Shown: one piece after another, positions 45,351 to 54,781 of the stretch | Layout of the letters: the number at the start of each line of letters is the position of its first letter | Numbering within the stretch: the first letter of the stretch is position 1 | Assembly (NCBI GenBank): GCA_019359315.1 | Contig: JAHHHO010000013.1 | Span: 1 to 64,000, forward strand | Reading direction: 5' to 3' | From: Myxacorys californica WJT36-NPBG1 | GTDB lineage: Bacteria > Cyanobacteriota > Cyanobacteriia > Leptolyngbyales > Leptolyngbyaceae | Length of the DNA stretch: 64,000 nt | Notes under the pieces: generated by a model | What the model saw: the letters and a program-made list of their open reading frames with translations, nothing else | What the model was told of the DNA's origin: nothing | Database searches by the model: none | Position numbers and translations under genes: made by a program

Positions 45351-47075
45351 TCAACTAAACTGCTGAGCGTAAAACCCTGCGTATCTTCCACCTTCGGCAA
45401 TCAGTTCCTGATGCGTGCCAGATTCAACTACCCGGCCTTTTTCTAATACCAAAATCCGATCAACCCGCCGTACTGTTGCCAATCGATGGGCAATAATGAA
45501 AACTGTTCGGCTCTCCATAATGCGTTCTAGGGCTTCTTGTACCAGCGCCTCAGATTCAGAATCGAGCGCAGACGTGGCTTCATCGAGAATCAGAATGCGG
45601 GGATTAAGCAAGACGGCTCGTGCGATCGCGAGTCGTTGCCGTTGTCCGCCCGACAAATTCACGCCGCGCTCACCGACCCAGGTGTTATAGCCGTCGGGAA
45701 ACTGACTAATGAATTGATGAGCATTGGCAATCTTCGCGGCTTCCTTCACCACCTCTAGGTCAAATTTAGCCTGTCCAAACGCGATGTTTTGCGCGATCGT
45801 GCCCGTAAACAAAGTCGTTTCTTGCGGCACGATCCCGATCTGCCGTCGCAAACTTTTGAGCGAAATATCTCGGATGTCAATGCCGTCTACCCGAATTTCT
45901 CCCGCTTGCGGATCGTAAAAGCGAGGAATTAAATTGACGAGCGTAGTTTTTCCGGCTCCAGAAGTTCCAACCAACGCCACCATTTCTCCTGGCAGCACCC
46001 GCAAATTTAAATCTTGCAATACAGGTCTGCCAATTTGATAGGCAAAACTGACCTGATCAAATTCAACTTTGCCATTGACAGACGGGAGTGAGGAAGCGTT
46101 CGGTTTTTCGACAATAGAAGGCTTTAAGTTGAGCAACTCAAAGATGCGATCGACCGAGGCTTCTCCCTGCTTAAACTCGTTGTAATTATTGGTCACCGTC
46201 GCGATCGGCTCAAACAAAATCACCACTGCCACAATGTAGCTAATAAAGCCACTTCCGGTTAAGTTGCCTTGAGCGATCTGAATCCCGCCGACCATCAACA
46301 GCGACAGCATACTCAACGCTTCTAAAAAGCCCACCACTGGGTATTGAATCGCTCTAAGCCGCTCGGTTCCATATTTGGCTTGCCAATTGCGCCTCGCCGC
46401 ATGATTAAACCGCTCAATCGAGTAGTCTTCTGCCGCAAACGCCTGAACGAGCCGAATCCCGCTAAACATCTCAATCAGCAGTGCCGACAGATCCGAAACC
46501 CGATTTTGGCTCCGGTAAGAGAGCGATCGCAGTTTCTCACCAAACCAGGCAATCAGAAACGCCATTAGGGGAGCCACAATTAGCGTTGCAAGCGTTAACT
46601 GCCAGTTGAGAATCACCATGTAAATCAGCATGATCACCAACCGCAGCACGTTTGGCACAAACTGATGAAACACCTTATTGATCACTTCGCCGATGCGATC
46701 AACATCCTCCGTCAGTCGATACGCCAAATCCCCTGTTTGCGCCGTTTCAAAATAGCTCAGACTCAACTGTTGAATATGGGCATACGCCTGTTGCCGCAGT
46801 TGCAGCGCAATGGATAACGCCGCCTTTGCCATCAGCGTATCCTGTCCGTACTGAACCAGCTTTTGGCTCCCCCAAACTAGGGCAGCGAAACCTGCTAGTT
46901 GAGCCACGGCACTCACTTTTCCCGCCGCGATCAACTCAGACATCTGCTGAGCCAGCCATGCCAAAATGGGCCACGTCGCCGTAAAGACCAGAGTACAGGC
47001 CATCGCTTGTGCAATGGTTTTCCACTGAGGGCGCACGTAGGGAAGAATCTGCCAGTAGCTAGAGCGATGTTTCAA
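45351..47075 (-). CDS. ABC exporter, fused membrane and ATPase domains
   Basis: A protein of 574 residues. Six membrane helices cover ~18-300. The ATPase has Walker A G-T-S-G-A-G-K-T-T (~370), Q-loop Q-E-T-T-L-F, signature L-S-G-G-Q-R-Q-R (~475) and Walker B I-L-I-L-D-E-A-T-S-A-L-D. It is an MsbA/lipid-A or multidrug-type half transporter that works as a homodimer. The start is TTG 47075; the next Met is at residue 25, inside the first helix. Its TTGA overlaps the stop of the broken dedA frame, so the two were once translationally coupled. Confidence 0.93.
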   Translation of the reverse strand: MKHRSSYWQILPYVRPQWKTIAQAMACTLVFTATWPILAWLAQQMSELIAAGKVSAVAQLAGFAALVWGSQKLVQYGQDTLMAKAALSIALQLRQQAYAHIQQLSLSYFETAQTGDLAYRLTEDVDRIGEVINKVFHQFVPNVLRLVIMLIYMVILNWQLTLATLIVAPLMAFLIAWFGEKLRSLSYRSQNRVSDLSALLIEMFSGIRLVQAFAAEDYSIERFNHAARRNWQAKYGTERLRAIQYPVVGFLEALSMLSLLMVGGIQIAQGNLTGSGFISYIVAVVILFEPIATVTNNYNEFKQGEASVDRIFELLNLKPSIVEKPNASSLPSVNGKVEFDQVSFAYQIGRPVLQDLNLRVLPGEMVALVGTSGAGKTTLVNLIPRFYDPQAGEIRVDGIDIRDISLKSLRRQIGIVPQETTLFTGTIAQNIAFGQAKFDLEVVKEAAKIANAHQFISQFPDGYNTWVGERGVNLSGGQRQRLAIARAVLLNPRILILDEATSALDSESEALVQEALERIMESRTVFIIAHRLATVRRVDRILVLEKGRVVESGTHQELIAEGGRYAGFYAQQFS

Positions 47076-47373
47076 GGTCGGTTAGATTGTCGGTCTTGGT
47101 AGATATGAAAAACAGACGGCAATAATGAGACAACAATAATCATTAGGATAATCGGCAAGGGGTACTTGTCGAGTTGCTCGGCAGGCAGAATTTGTCCCAA
47201 AAAGTGGCCGAGGAGCGTAACGCCAAAACAAACAGCAGGCTGTCTCCCGGCAAGAAAAACCCTATCAGCAACCCAGACTCTGCAAAGATAATCCCCAAAA
47301 TGACAAACAAACCGTCCCAGAACCCTAAGTACTCGATCGTTTGCTGTAGGTGTGGTACATCAAAGAAGTTCAT
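47072..47373 (-). pseudogene. dedA family gene with internal deletion and frameshift
   Basis: The 5' part (47373 to about 47228) encodes a normal DedA N-terminus including [20 protein letters not shown]. The frame then shifts, and the other frame reads a DedA C-terminus: [12 protein letters not shown], then [17 protein letters not shown], with a stop at 47072-47074. Compared with the usual ~200-residue DedA, roughly 115 central residues, including the conserved polar loop, are missing. Read through, the first frame ends early at 47143. A working transporter is not expected. Confidence 0.85.
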
Positions 47374-47651
47374 GCTTTCCTCATCTCAAATTTCATGACG
47401 GGCGATGTCGTTGCTTTGTGCCACAACGCAAATTCCTCCCTTACAAACTACGAATTCTAACCTCCTCTTCAGGACACCATGACTCATTCATGACCTACCC
47501 ATGACTCATTGTGATGGAATTCGCCTCAATCCGTTCTTTCAAAATATCAGCAGTGTCTCACGAAACCGCAGAACTTCTACTAAAGTCAAGGTTTCTCTAA
47601 ACTCAAGGTTCTTTAAGCTTAAATTTTCTGTAATTAATTTTTTCTCATCAA

Positions 47652-47724
<73 letters not shown>

Positions 47725-48088
47725 AAGGGGAAATGTATTTAAATATAATAGACGGCTCTGGAGGAATTGGAAACCAGGGTAGACAGAACACCAATGACAG
47801 AGCCTCCCTTTGAGAAGAATTTTTGGAGTGAAAATAGAAAACTTAACATCTCTCAATCTACAAGTCTTAATCTACAAGATGGCTCGGATTTTATAAGGCG
47901 TATGTAAATCGAGCGCTAGAAAAAGGGAATTCAAAGGTGTGAGACATTTGTTCTGAAACATGTGTGCAATGACACGCTGCTGAGTCCAATGACTGAATTG
48001 CCGCGTCAATTCCAACGATCGCAGGCATAATGGCAACTGTTTACGGGGATCGTGTCTCGCAATCCCATACCCCTCCTCTAGCTGTTTT
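47725..48088. other. Spacer between tRNA and the 48089 gene
   Basis: No gene, repeat or clear signal is recognised. GGCTCTG near 47752 and CAGAGCC near 47800 are short complementary arms 40 nt apart, probably chance. Confidence 0.35.
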
Positions 48089-48763
48089 ATGTTCATCCTG
48101 AAACGGCAGGATGTTGAAATCACCAGCATTCAACATCCTAAACGTGATCAAAAAGTTCCGATTCTGTCCTATCAGGGGCAGACCTTTCGACTTATCAGTG
48201 TGTTCCAAGCCAACCAAGAGGAAGAGGCAAGGGCATTTTGGCGCGAGCTAACCGATAACCAAGGGAAAGCCTGCGTTTTATTAGAAGAACCAGAACGCTA
48301 TAGTGTTTGGGGCAAAATTCGCCTCGATCAGTTAGGCAACGAAGCAGCCCCTAGCGGTGTTGTTGGAGGGGTGACACCCACCGTATTTACTCAAGCCTGT
48401 CTGCTGATGCTGCAAGCGGTGTATATCGATATCGAAGATTTTATGGGTACCAAGCAAGCGGCAACCTTTCAGAAAGAAATGGCAGATGTCTTCTCGAAAG
48501 GGCGATTTCCTGAAGCAGAGACTCCAGAGGCAATCAAACATCTGCTGACTGTTGACCCACTCAACAGTCAGCAAACTCCTGTTTGGCAAGATAAGCATTT
48601 GAGTGTGCTGCTGCAAGAGCTGCATCGTCTCAGCAAATCCTATTTTGGTAAGTCTCCTTTTGTATCCCGCATTTTAGAGGCTCTGCAAGATTTATCACCG
48701 AGCGATCGCACTCAGTTTCTAAATTGGATGCGCCAATCGCCCGTCGGTAAGTTATGGCAGTAG
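48089..48763 (+). CDS. Conserved-looking protein of unknown function
   Basis: A protein of 224 residues, soluble, without signal or membrane segment. The N-terminal half reads like a small beta/alpha domain (L-S-Y-Q-G-Q-T-F-R-L-I near 29, C-V-L-L-E-E-P-E-R-Y-S-V-W-G near 62). The C-terminal half is helical (F-L-N-W-M-R-Q-S-P-V-G-K-L-W-Q at the end). Length and codon use look normal, so it is a real gene; I cannot name it. Confidence 0.8.
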   Translation: MFILKRQDVEITSIQHPKRDQKVPILSYQGQTFRLISVFQANQEEEARAFWRELTDNQGKACVLLEEPERYSVWGKIRLDQLGNEAAPSGVVGGVTPTVFTQACLLMLQAVYIDIEDFMGTKQAATFQKEMADVFSKGRFPEAETPEAIKHLLTVDPLNSQQTPVWQDKHLSVLLQELHRLSKSYFGKSPFVSRILEALQDLSPSDRTQFLNWMRQSPVGKLWQ

Positions 48764-48848
48764 TGACAAACAGTTCATTTAAGGGATAGCTGTTTTTACG
48801 CTAGGACTCACCCAAACCCATTCCCCTTGTTCTATTGAAAATCAACGT

Positions 48849-49955
48849 ATGAGTAGTTCACTAGGAAAATCTGCGACCAAATTTGCATCGGTGCAAACGA
48901 TTGTGTTTGCAGAAATCATTTGGGCGGTCTTAGCCCTGCTATTTTTTCTGTTGTTTAGTGTTGCTGATCCTGGCAAAGACCGCGAAAGTTGGTACCTCTT
49001 GGGAACCGCCGTGTTTGAAATTGCGGCGTTTGCCTCAGCCGCTATCTTGTGTTTTAGAAATTGGCTGAGTCCACAGATTGTGAGTGGTCGTCGAGTTTGG
49101 CTGGGCATTGGGTTAGGAATGCTGTTCTATGTGCTTGGCAGCATTTTATTTACTGTGTGGGAAGTCGGATTCAACCAAGAGCCTGATGTCTCTCCGGGCG
49201 ATTTCTTTTACATTCTCACTTACCTTTGTCTGGGTTGGGGAATGGTCATGGCATTCGCCGATCGTCGCCTCAATTTAGAACTATGGCAGTGGGGTGTTGT
49301 TGCTGGGATTGCCGCTGTGAATATTGCGCTGGCAACTTCGATTACGATCGCGGGCAATGCTCAGGATGCTCCTCAAGCCGATCTATTTGGCATCGCTCCA
49401 GTTTCGGCACAAACGGCTCCGGTGAAGCCTCAAAAACCTGTTGTGGCGTCACCAAAACCTAGCACTCTAGCCTCTCCGAGAGTATCCGTCACGCCTAGCT
49501 CAAGTCCTGCGCCACAACTCAGCCCGCTGCCGAGTCCGTCTGGTGGGGTGGCTCCAAAGATTCCTTCTAAAGCAGAGGAGCTTAAACAACCTGTACCAGA
49601 ATGGGTGAACGCGATCGAAGACGGGCTCAAACCTCTGAAAGCCTTTGTCAATTACTTCTACGTCATTGCCGATGTGTTTATCATTATTATTGCAACGACG
49701 TTGTTGCTTGCCTTCTGGGGCGGGCGATTCTCGCAATCGTGGCGAATGATTGCGGCGGCAGCGTTCTCGCTTTACATTGCTGATATGTGGCTGAAGTACG
49801 CGACCAGTCCTCTGTTTCCGGGCTACCCTGACTATCAAAGTGGCGGATTGCTAGAAGTATTTTGGGTGTTTAGTGCTGTTTTGTTTGGCATTGGTGCGGC
49901 GCTTGAGTATGACCTCAGCCGATCGCGTCGGACGGGAGGACGGCGAAGAGCTTGA
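48849..49955 (+). CDS. Membrane protein with a Pro/Ser-rich insert
   Basis: A protein of 368 residues with about seven hydrophobic segments: two near 15-70, two near 82-137, one near 145-165, then three at ~275-355. Between the two groups, residues ~185-255 form a Pro/Ser/Ala-rich linker (S-P-K-P-S-T-L-A-S-P then S-P-A-P-Q-L-S-P-L-P-S-P). A Q-A-D-L-F-G-I-A-P near 178 follows helix five. The family is unknown to me. Confidence 0.78.
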   Translation: MSSSLGKSATKFASVQTIVFAEIIWAVLALLFFLLFSVADPGKDRESWYLLGTAVFEIAAFASAAILCFRNWLSPQIVSGRRVWLGIGLGMLFYVLGSILFTVWEVGFNQEPDVSPGDFFYILTYLCLGWGMVMAFADRRLNLELWQWGVVAGIAAVNIALATSITIAGNAQDAPQADLFGIAPVSAQTAPVKPQKPVVASPKPSTLASPRVSVTPSSSPAPQLSPLPSPSGGVAPKIPSKAEELKQPVPEWVNAIEDGLKPLKAFVNYFYVIADVFIIIIATTLLLAFWGGRFSQSWRMIAAAAFSLYIADMWLKYATSPLFPGYPDYQSGGLLEVFWVFSAVLFGIGAALEYDLSRSRRTGGRRRA

Positions 49956-50227
49956 CGTTATCAGAAAAATTCTACGGCGGCGATTCAACTTTTCGGCATT
50001 CCTACGATTGGGGATGCCTTTGTCGTGATAAACGATTTTTGATCAGATCAAGGCTTTTTTCGGCAAATAAGTACTCGGTGAGATTTTCTGCGGCAGTGTC
50101 AACTTCTCGATCTCAAGTCCCTCGCAGCTTGTCTCTAGCGATCGTAAAGTTCAGCCTTAGGCTTCTAGCGGCATAGCTCGATCGAGGCTTACCTTAAGGG
50201 CGTATCTTTTGGTCGTTATTATTAAAC

Positions 50228-50845
50228 ATGGCAACTAGAAAAGGCTTCTCTATGTTTGGTCGCCGCGCCGCCCCGCGAAACATTCTTCCAACGGCTCCCC
50301 TCCCCGATCCAATTGGTGAAACCATCCAGACGATTATTGCGCTGCAAACCAAAGCAGAACGAGATGTTGCCCCTCATCAACGTAGAGTTGAACTCATCAC
50401 TGGTTTTTTTGGGCGTCCTGCTTTTTTATACGGACTGATGGCTGCGATCGCGCTTTGGCTACTTCCCAATCTTTTGCCTGCCGCGTGGGGCATTCCTCAC
50501 TTTGATCCCCCACCGTTTGAGGGACTCGACAAAACGATTAGCATTGTCTCGCTGCTGATGACGGCTGGCGTGTTAGTGCGGCAAAGTCGGCAAGAGTATT
50601 TAGCTGAACAACGCGCTCAACTCAGCTTACAACTGAACCTTTTGGCTGAGCAGAAAATTGCAAAAGTGATTGCCCTAGTAGAGGAACTCCGACAAGATTT
50701 ACCGGAGGTCAGCGATCGCTACGATCCGGAGGCAGAGGCGATGCAACAAGCGGTTGATCCACAGACGGTGATTGAAACGCTAGAAGAAACGCTGACAGTG
50801 GAATTAGCGCGATTGCAAAACGAATCTAGGCAAGCTGAATCATGA
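50228..50845 (+). CDS. DUF1003 membrane protein
   Basis: A protein of 205 residues with two membrane helices (about 70-90 and 108-125) separated by D-P-P-P-F-E-G-L-D, then the conserved R-Q-S-R-Q-E-Y and a coiled coil (~130-165). This order is the DUF1003 pattern, function unknown. The first 65 residues are polar and Pro/Arg-rich. The ~270 bp upstream holds no gene. Confidence 0.82.
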   Translation: MATRKGFSMFGRRAAPRNILPTAPLPDPIGETIQTIIALQTKAERDVAPHQRRVELITGFFGRPAFLYGLMAAIALWLLPNLLPAAWGIPHFDPPPFEGLDKTISIVSLLMTAGVLVRQSRQEYLAEQRAQLSLQLNLLAEQKIAKVIALVEELRQDLPEVSDRYDPEAEAMQQAVDPQTVIETLEETLTVELARLQNESRQAES

Positions 50846-50924
50846 CGCTGAGTGCGATTCCGGCGGAGTTATGCCTAGCGCTAATCGTACTGGCGCAAAC
50901 AGAATCTTTAGAAATCCCATCATC

Positions 50925-52619
50925 CTAGGAACGACGGAACAGAGAAGAAATTGTAGATTGCACTGATTCTTTAGCATCGCGCAACCTCTGTGTGACGGGT
51001 TGCTGCGTGTGCAGAAAGACACGCGCGCAGTTGCGTCCCGGCATCCCTGAAATTGACCCGCCGGGATGGGTTCCAGCTCCTGTCAGAAACAGCCCCTCGA
51101 TCGGCGTTTTGTAGTTGGCGATTTCGGGTAGAGGACGGAAAAAGATCATTTGGTCTAAAGTCATATCAATGTGATAGTAGTTGCCATTGACTGCCCCTAA
51201 TCGCTCTCCCAATTCCGCCGGGCTTTCTACCCGCCGCGCGATCGTTGACCGCTTTACATTCGGCGCATACTGAGCCAGTTTGTCAATGCAGCGATCGGCA
51301 ACCTGATTCTTGATCTCGTCTGTCCAACCTGTCCCGTGTTTGCCTGTCCCTTCCAATCCAGCAATCTTGTAGGGCGCAAAGAACTCGATCCAAACTGTGT
51401 GTTTACCGTCTGGAGCCATTGAGGGATCAAGCATCGTTGGTTGTACGACATACATTGATGGATCGTCGTCTGGGATGATGCCTTGGCTCGGATCAGTGTG
51501 CGATTTTTCCACGTGCCGCACCGAATCTGCAATCAGCACTGAACCAATTAAGTATTCATCGCGATGATTGTATTGCTCAAATTTCAGTGGCTCTGACATC
51601 GCCAGGTCAATTTTGAGAATCGTTTCATTGTTGTTGACAATCCGGCGCTCTAGATGCTCACGCAACGTCGGATCGGCAGCATCGACCTCGGCGGGGTTCA
51701 GTAGGTGCAAGAACACGCGCTGAGCATCGATATTTGAGATTACGCCTTTGGTCGCTCGGTACTCCTTACCATTCGCGGTACGGACACCCACAGCACGACC
51801 ATCATCGATCAGCACTTGCTTCACCTGCTGATCGGTTAAGATCACGCCGCCTAATGTCTTGACCAGATTGAGCAACGCCTGAACCAGTGCCCCTGTGCCC
51901 CCTTTGGGTCTTGCCATACCAGGATTGTGCCGCATTGCCATCATGATCATGCCGATGCCTAGCATTTTTTGAGAGGGTGGCGCACCTAGCTCGGCTGCCA
52001 GTCGTGCCAGCGGAGCTTTGAGAAATTCTGAATCAAACCATTCGTTGACGACATCTTCTGCGCTGTTGAGCATGGTGCGAATCAGATCCAGGGTCTTGAT
52101 GGGCGATCCCACAACAGAAACCAGATCTCGAATTTTCTTGAGGTTATAGTTGCCCGCAATATCAATGATTGATTTAGGCGGGGCATTGAACATGGGGGAC
52201 ATTGCGTTCAGCACCTGCTGCCAATACTGAGTGAACTGAGCATAGCGCTCTGCATCGCGCGGGCTGTAGCGGGCAATCTCGGCACAAGTTTTTTCAACCG
52301 AGCGATGTCCTAGAAAATACTTTCCGTCAGGATGGGGACAGAAAACGACAGGATCGCAGAACAAATACTCTAGCCCATACTTAGCCAGTTCTAATTCCTC
52401 GACGACTGGGCCTAGATGAATGAATTCATGATCAATGGCGCACAGATTAAACTTAAACCCAGGTGCATCTTCGGGTAACACCTCTTCTGTGGTTGCGGCT
52501 CCTCCCGGAACGGATCGCTTCTCTAAAAGCAACACGCGGTAACCCGCCTTAAGCAAGTAAGCCGCACAAACCAATCCATTGTGCCCTGCGCCAATAATCA
52601 CCACATCATAGGTTTCCAT
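50925..52619 (-). CDS. crtO: CrtO-type beta-carotene ketolase
   Basis: A protein of 564 residues of the phytoene-desaturase-like flavoprotein family. The FAD Rossmann motif V-V-I-I-G-A-G-H-N-G-L-V-C-A-A-Y-L is at ~5-21 and the C-terminal G-L-F-L-T-G-A-G-T-H-P-G-G-S-I-S-G-M-P-G near 520. The D-H-E-F-I-H and Y-N-L-K-K insertions and the length point to CrtO, which makes echinenone from beta-carotene, rather than CrtI/CrtP. Start at the conserved M-E-T-Y-D. Cytoplasmic/thylakoid-associated. Assignment to CrtO over another CrtI-like oxidase is likely, not certain. Confidence 0.85.
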   Translation of the reverse strand: METYDVVIIGAGHNGLVCAAYLLKAGYRVLLLEKRSVPGGAATTEEVLPEDAPGFKFNLCAIDHEFIHLGPVVEELELAKYGLEYLFCDPVVFCPHPDGKYFLGHRSVEKTCAEIARYSPRDAERYAQFTQYWQQVLNAMSPMFNAPPKSIIDIAGNYNLKKIRDLVSVVGSPIKTLDLIRTMLNSAEDVVNEWFDSEFLKAPLARLAAELGAPPSQKMLGIGMIMMAMRHNPGMARPKGGTGALVQALLNLVKTLGGVILTDQQVKQVLIDDGRAVGVRTANGKEYRATKGVISNIDAQRVFLHLLNPAEVDAADPTLREHLERRIVNNNETILKIDLAMSEPLKFEQYNHRDEYLIGSVLIADSVRHVEKSHTDPSQGIIPDDDPSMYVVQPTMLDPSMAPDGKHTVWIEFFAPYKIAGLEGTGKHGTGWTDEIKNQVADRCIDKLAQYAPNVKRSTIARRVESPAELGERLGAVNGNYYHIDMTLDQMIFFRPLPEIANYKTPIEGLFLTGAGTHPGGSISGMPGRNCARVFLHTQQPVTQRLRDAKESVQSTISSLFRRS

Positions 52620-52714
52620 GAAAGCCGCCCTAGAACGAATGGAGTTTTAGATTGAAGCAAAATCAATAAATTATCTTCTCGCTGTGGATAGAAATAGGGT
52701 AGGAGCAGCAGTTC

Positions 52715-53755
52715 TTACAGCAACTCGCTCAGTTCAGCTAAAAGGGTTTCTAGCGCGGTTTTGATGGAGATCGCATCTGTCGTTGTCGTGCCAAATTGCC
52801 GCACAACAATACTTGCTGCCAAGTTACCCAACACTGCCGCTTCCCATACTGTCGCTCCCGCGCTTAACCCTAATGTCAGCGCTGCTACCACGGTGTCCCC
52901 GGCTCCCGTAACATCAAACACCTTAGTGCGATTAAACGCGGGGATATGCTGTTGCGTTCCCTTTTGGTCAAACAGTGTCATGCCCTGTTCGCCGCGCGTG
53001 ATTAGAATGTGTTCTGCTCCAGTGAGCCGCAGCAGATCGCGCCCTGCCTGAGATAGTGTTTGGGTATCTGTAATCGAATAGCCCACCGCAAGTTCTGCCT
53101 CTGGTAGATTGGGGGTGAAGATAAACGCTTTCTGATACTGAGGCATCTGTTTTTGAGAATCAATGATCGTGCGAGAATGCTTCAGCGTCGCCTCGATCAC
53201 GGGTTTGGTTAACGTTCCATCGCCGTAATCTGAGCAGACGATCGCATCTACAGTATGAATTTGTTCAAAAATGTATTGGGCTAACTGTTGCTGAAGCTCT
53301 GGGCTTGGCAGCGCATCGGATTTGCGATCGACTCTAACAATTTGTTGAGTCACAGATTGCCTGGCATGACCCGAAATTCGAGTTTTCGTTACCGTTGGAC
53401 GATCCGGATCAAGAAAAATTCCGTCTGTATTCACACCAACGGTTTCAAGAAGTTGCTGTAGTGCTTGCCCTTGTAAATCTTTTCCCAGTAATCCAACGGC
53501 TTTTACGGTTGCTCCTAGCTTTGCAAAGTTGTAAATCGAATTTGCTCCGCCGCCGGGAACTTGTTGCGTTTCTTCGTGACGCAAGATCAGAACTGGAGCC
53601 TCGCGCGAGACTCGTTCGACCCGTCCCGTAAGAAATTCATCTAGCGTTAAGTCACCCACCACTAAAATCGTGGCTTGAGCGAAGTGATCAAGATAAGTGA
53701 ATAAGCGATCGCGGCTCTGACGCAACCGATCAGTAAATGTAGGATCGAAAGGCAT
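52715..53755 (-). CDS. rfaE1: Heptose-7-phosphate kinase (PfkB family)
   Basis: A protein of 346 residues. PfkB marks are V-P-G-G-G-A-N-S-I-Y-N near 65 and the catalytic D-V-T-G-A-G-D-T-V-V near 280. The N-terminal V-G-D-L-T-L-D-E-F-L-T-G-R-V-E-R-V-S-R-E-A-P is typical of D-glycero-D-manno-heptose-7-phosphate kinase, which makes the bisphosphate in ADP-heptose synthesis for lipopolysaccharide. The C-terminal adenylyltransferase domain of bifunctional HldE is absent. It is 95 bp upstream of crtO on the same strand. Confidence 0.88.
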   Translation of the reverse strand: MPFDPTFTDRLRQSRDRLFTYLDHFAQATILVVGDLTLDEFLTGRVERVSREAPVLILRHEETQQVPGGGANSIYNFAKLGATVKAVGLLGKDLQGQALQQLLETVGVNTDGIFLDPDRPTVTKTRISGHARQSVTQQIVRVDRKSDALPSPELQQQLAQYIFEQIHTVDAIVCSDYGDGTLTKPVIEATLKHSRTIIDSQKQMPQYQKAFIFTPNLPEAELAVGYSITDTQTLSQAGRDLLRLTGAEHILITRGEQGMTLFDQKGTQQHIPAFNRTKVFDVTGAGDTVVAALTLGLSAGATVWEAAVLGNLAASIVVRQFGTTTTDAISIKTALETLLAELSELL

Positions 53756-53854
53756 GGTGGGTTAAGTTGCCAGGAACCGACAGAAATTAGATTTGTCGTC
53801 AAATAAAACAAGTAAATAGTCGTTTATCTTTCGTTTCCCGACAAATCTCTATAA

Positions 53855-54100
53855 TTATGTCGTATTGCAAGCTGCCTTTTCTGGAGCAGGTCGCTCCCGT
53901 CTTTGCAATTTTGTTGCCTCTGCAATAGCCTGATCGAATTGCTGCTGAGCAAACTTTTGGTCTGCGATCGCGTTAATTACTGCTTGTCGGGTTTGCACCA
54001 ACGCTTCTTGCATTTCAAGCAAAAGCTTCTCTATGCTTGCAAGAGGCTCGTTGGCTTGGTTGATCTGACCTCATTGAGACTCGCCCGAACCTCTAAAGCA
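53855..54100 (-). pseudogene. Remnant of a PspA/Vipp1 (IM30)-like gene
   Basis: On the minus strand two frames join into the start of a PspA/Vipp1 protein. First V-R-A-S-L-N-E, then after a frameshift near 54070 I-N-Q-A-N-E-P, then I-E-K-L-L-L-E-M-Q-E-A-L-V-Q-T-R-Q-A-V and A-I-A-D-Q-K, ending in a short foreign tail and TAA at 53855-53857. PspA proteins are ~220-260 residues; only the N-terminal ~70 are here and no start codon fits. The remains of the coiled coil are too short for membrane remodelling. Confidence 0.72.
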
Positions 54101-54140
54101 GAACAGAAAAGCCCTCTTGATTAAAGGGTCGCGGTTGCAA

Positions 54141-54554
54141 TTACGAGCTACTTTCCACCTTCCGCTGTTCTAAATACACCGTGCTCTGATCTTGTCCACC
54201 GACTTGAATTTGCTGCAAGCGAACCGTTCCCTTCACCACGATCGGTGTGCCTTGCATCGGAATCTGATTTGTCGTGACAATCCAGATGCTGCCCGTCTCA
54301 TCCTTCAACTCATAGGCACGAACACCACCCATCAACGGAGCTTGCGCCCCAACCACACCCCGCACATGCACCGAGAAATGTCTTTTATTTTTCCCAATAT
54401 CACGAACCTTTGTAATGTTGCCAAAATCAAACACCGATAACATTCGCTCTCCTGGCGAAACCGTTCCAGGAGCCGTAGAACCTGTGCAACTCACCAAACT
54501 AGCGAAACAGAGTAAACCGAGACTCTGATGAAGGATCAAAGGAGGGAGACGCAT
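54141..54554 (-). CDS. Putative lipoprotein with an OB-fold-like domain
   Basis: A protein of 137 residues with a lipoprotein signal: hydrophobic core then S-L-V-S-C (Cys23 the lipidated residue). After a short linker, residues ~55-130 form alternating beta strands with G-V-V-G-A and V-V-K-G-T-V-R, resembling small OB-fold domains found in envelope lipoproteins. Function unknown. It faces away from folD. Confidence 0.75.
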   Translation of the reverse strand: MRLPPLILHQSLGLLCFASLVSCTGSTAPGTVSPGERMLSVFDFGNITKVRDIGKNKRHFSVHVRGVVGAQAPLMGGVRAYELKDETGSIWIVTTNQIPMQGTPIVVKGTVRLQQIQVGGQDQSTVYLEQRKVESSS

Positions 54555-54726
54555 GATCGCTGACTCAGGGTAGGGGAAATTGAGAGTCGAGATAAGCTTC
54601 TATCGTCTTTTTGCCATAAGATCGCCCGAATCTGCGAAACTAAGAAAAGTTTGTCAAACGAAGGGCAAACGGCATTAGAACTATTGCATACTCATTGTAA
54701 GAAAAGTCTTTCTAGTGTCAATTGTT

Positions 54727-54747
54727 TCTCAGCATTTTTTGCTGAGA
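54727..54747 (+). promoter_or_regulatory. Hairpin in the folD leader
   Basis: TCTCAGC and GCTGAGA form a 7-bp stem with a 7-nt T-rich loop, 34 nt before the folD start. It could influence initiation or mRNA stability; no terminator T-run follows. Confidence 0.4.
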
Positions 54748-54781
54748 TGTCTTTCGTTGTGCTGTTGTCGTTGCGCACCTT

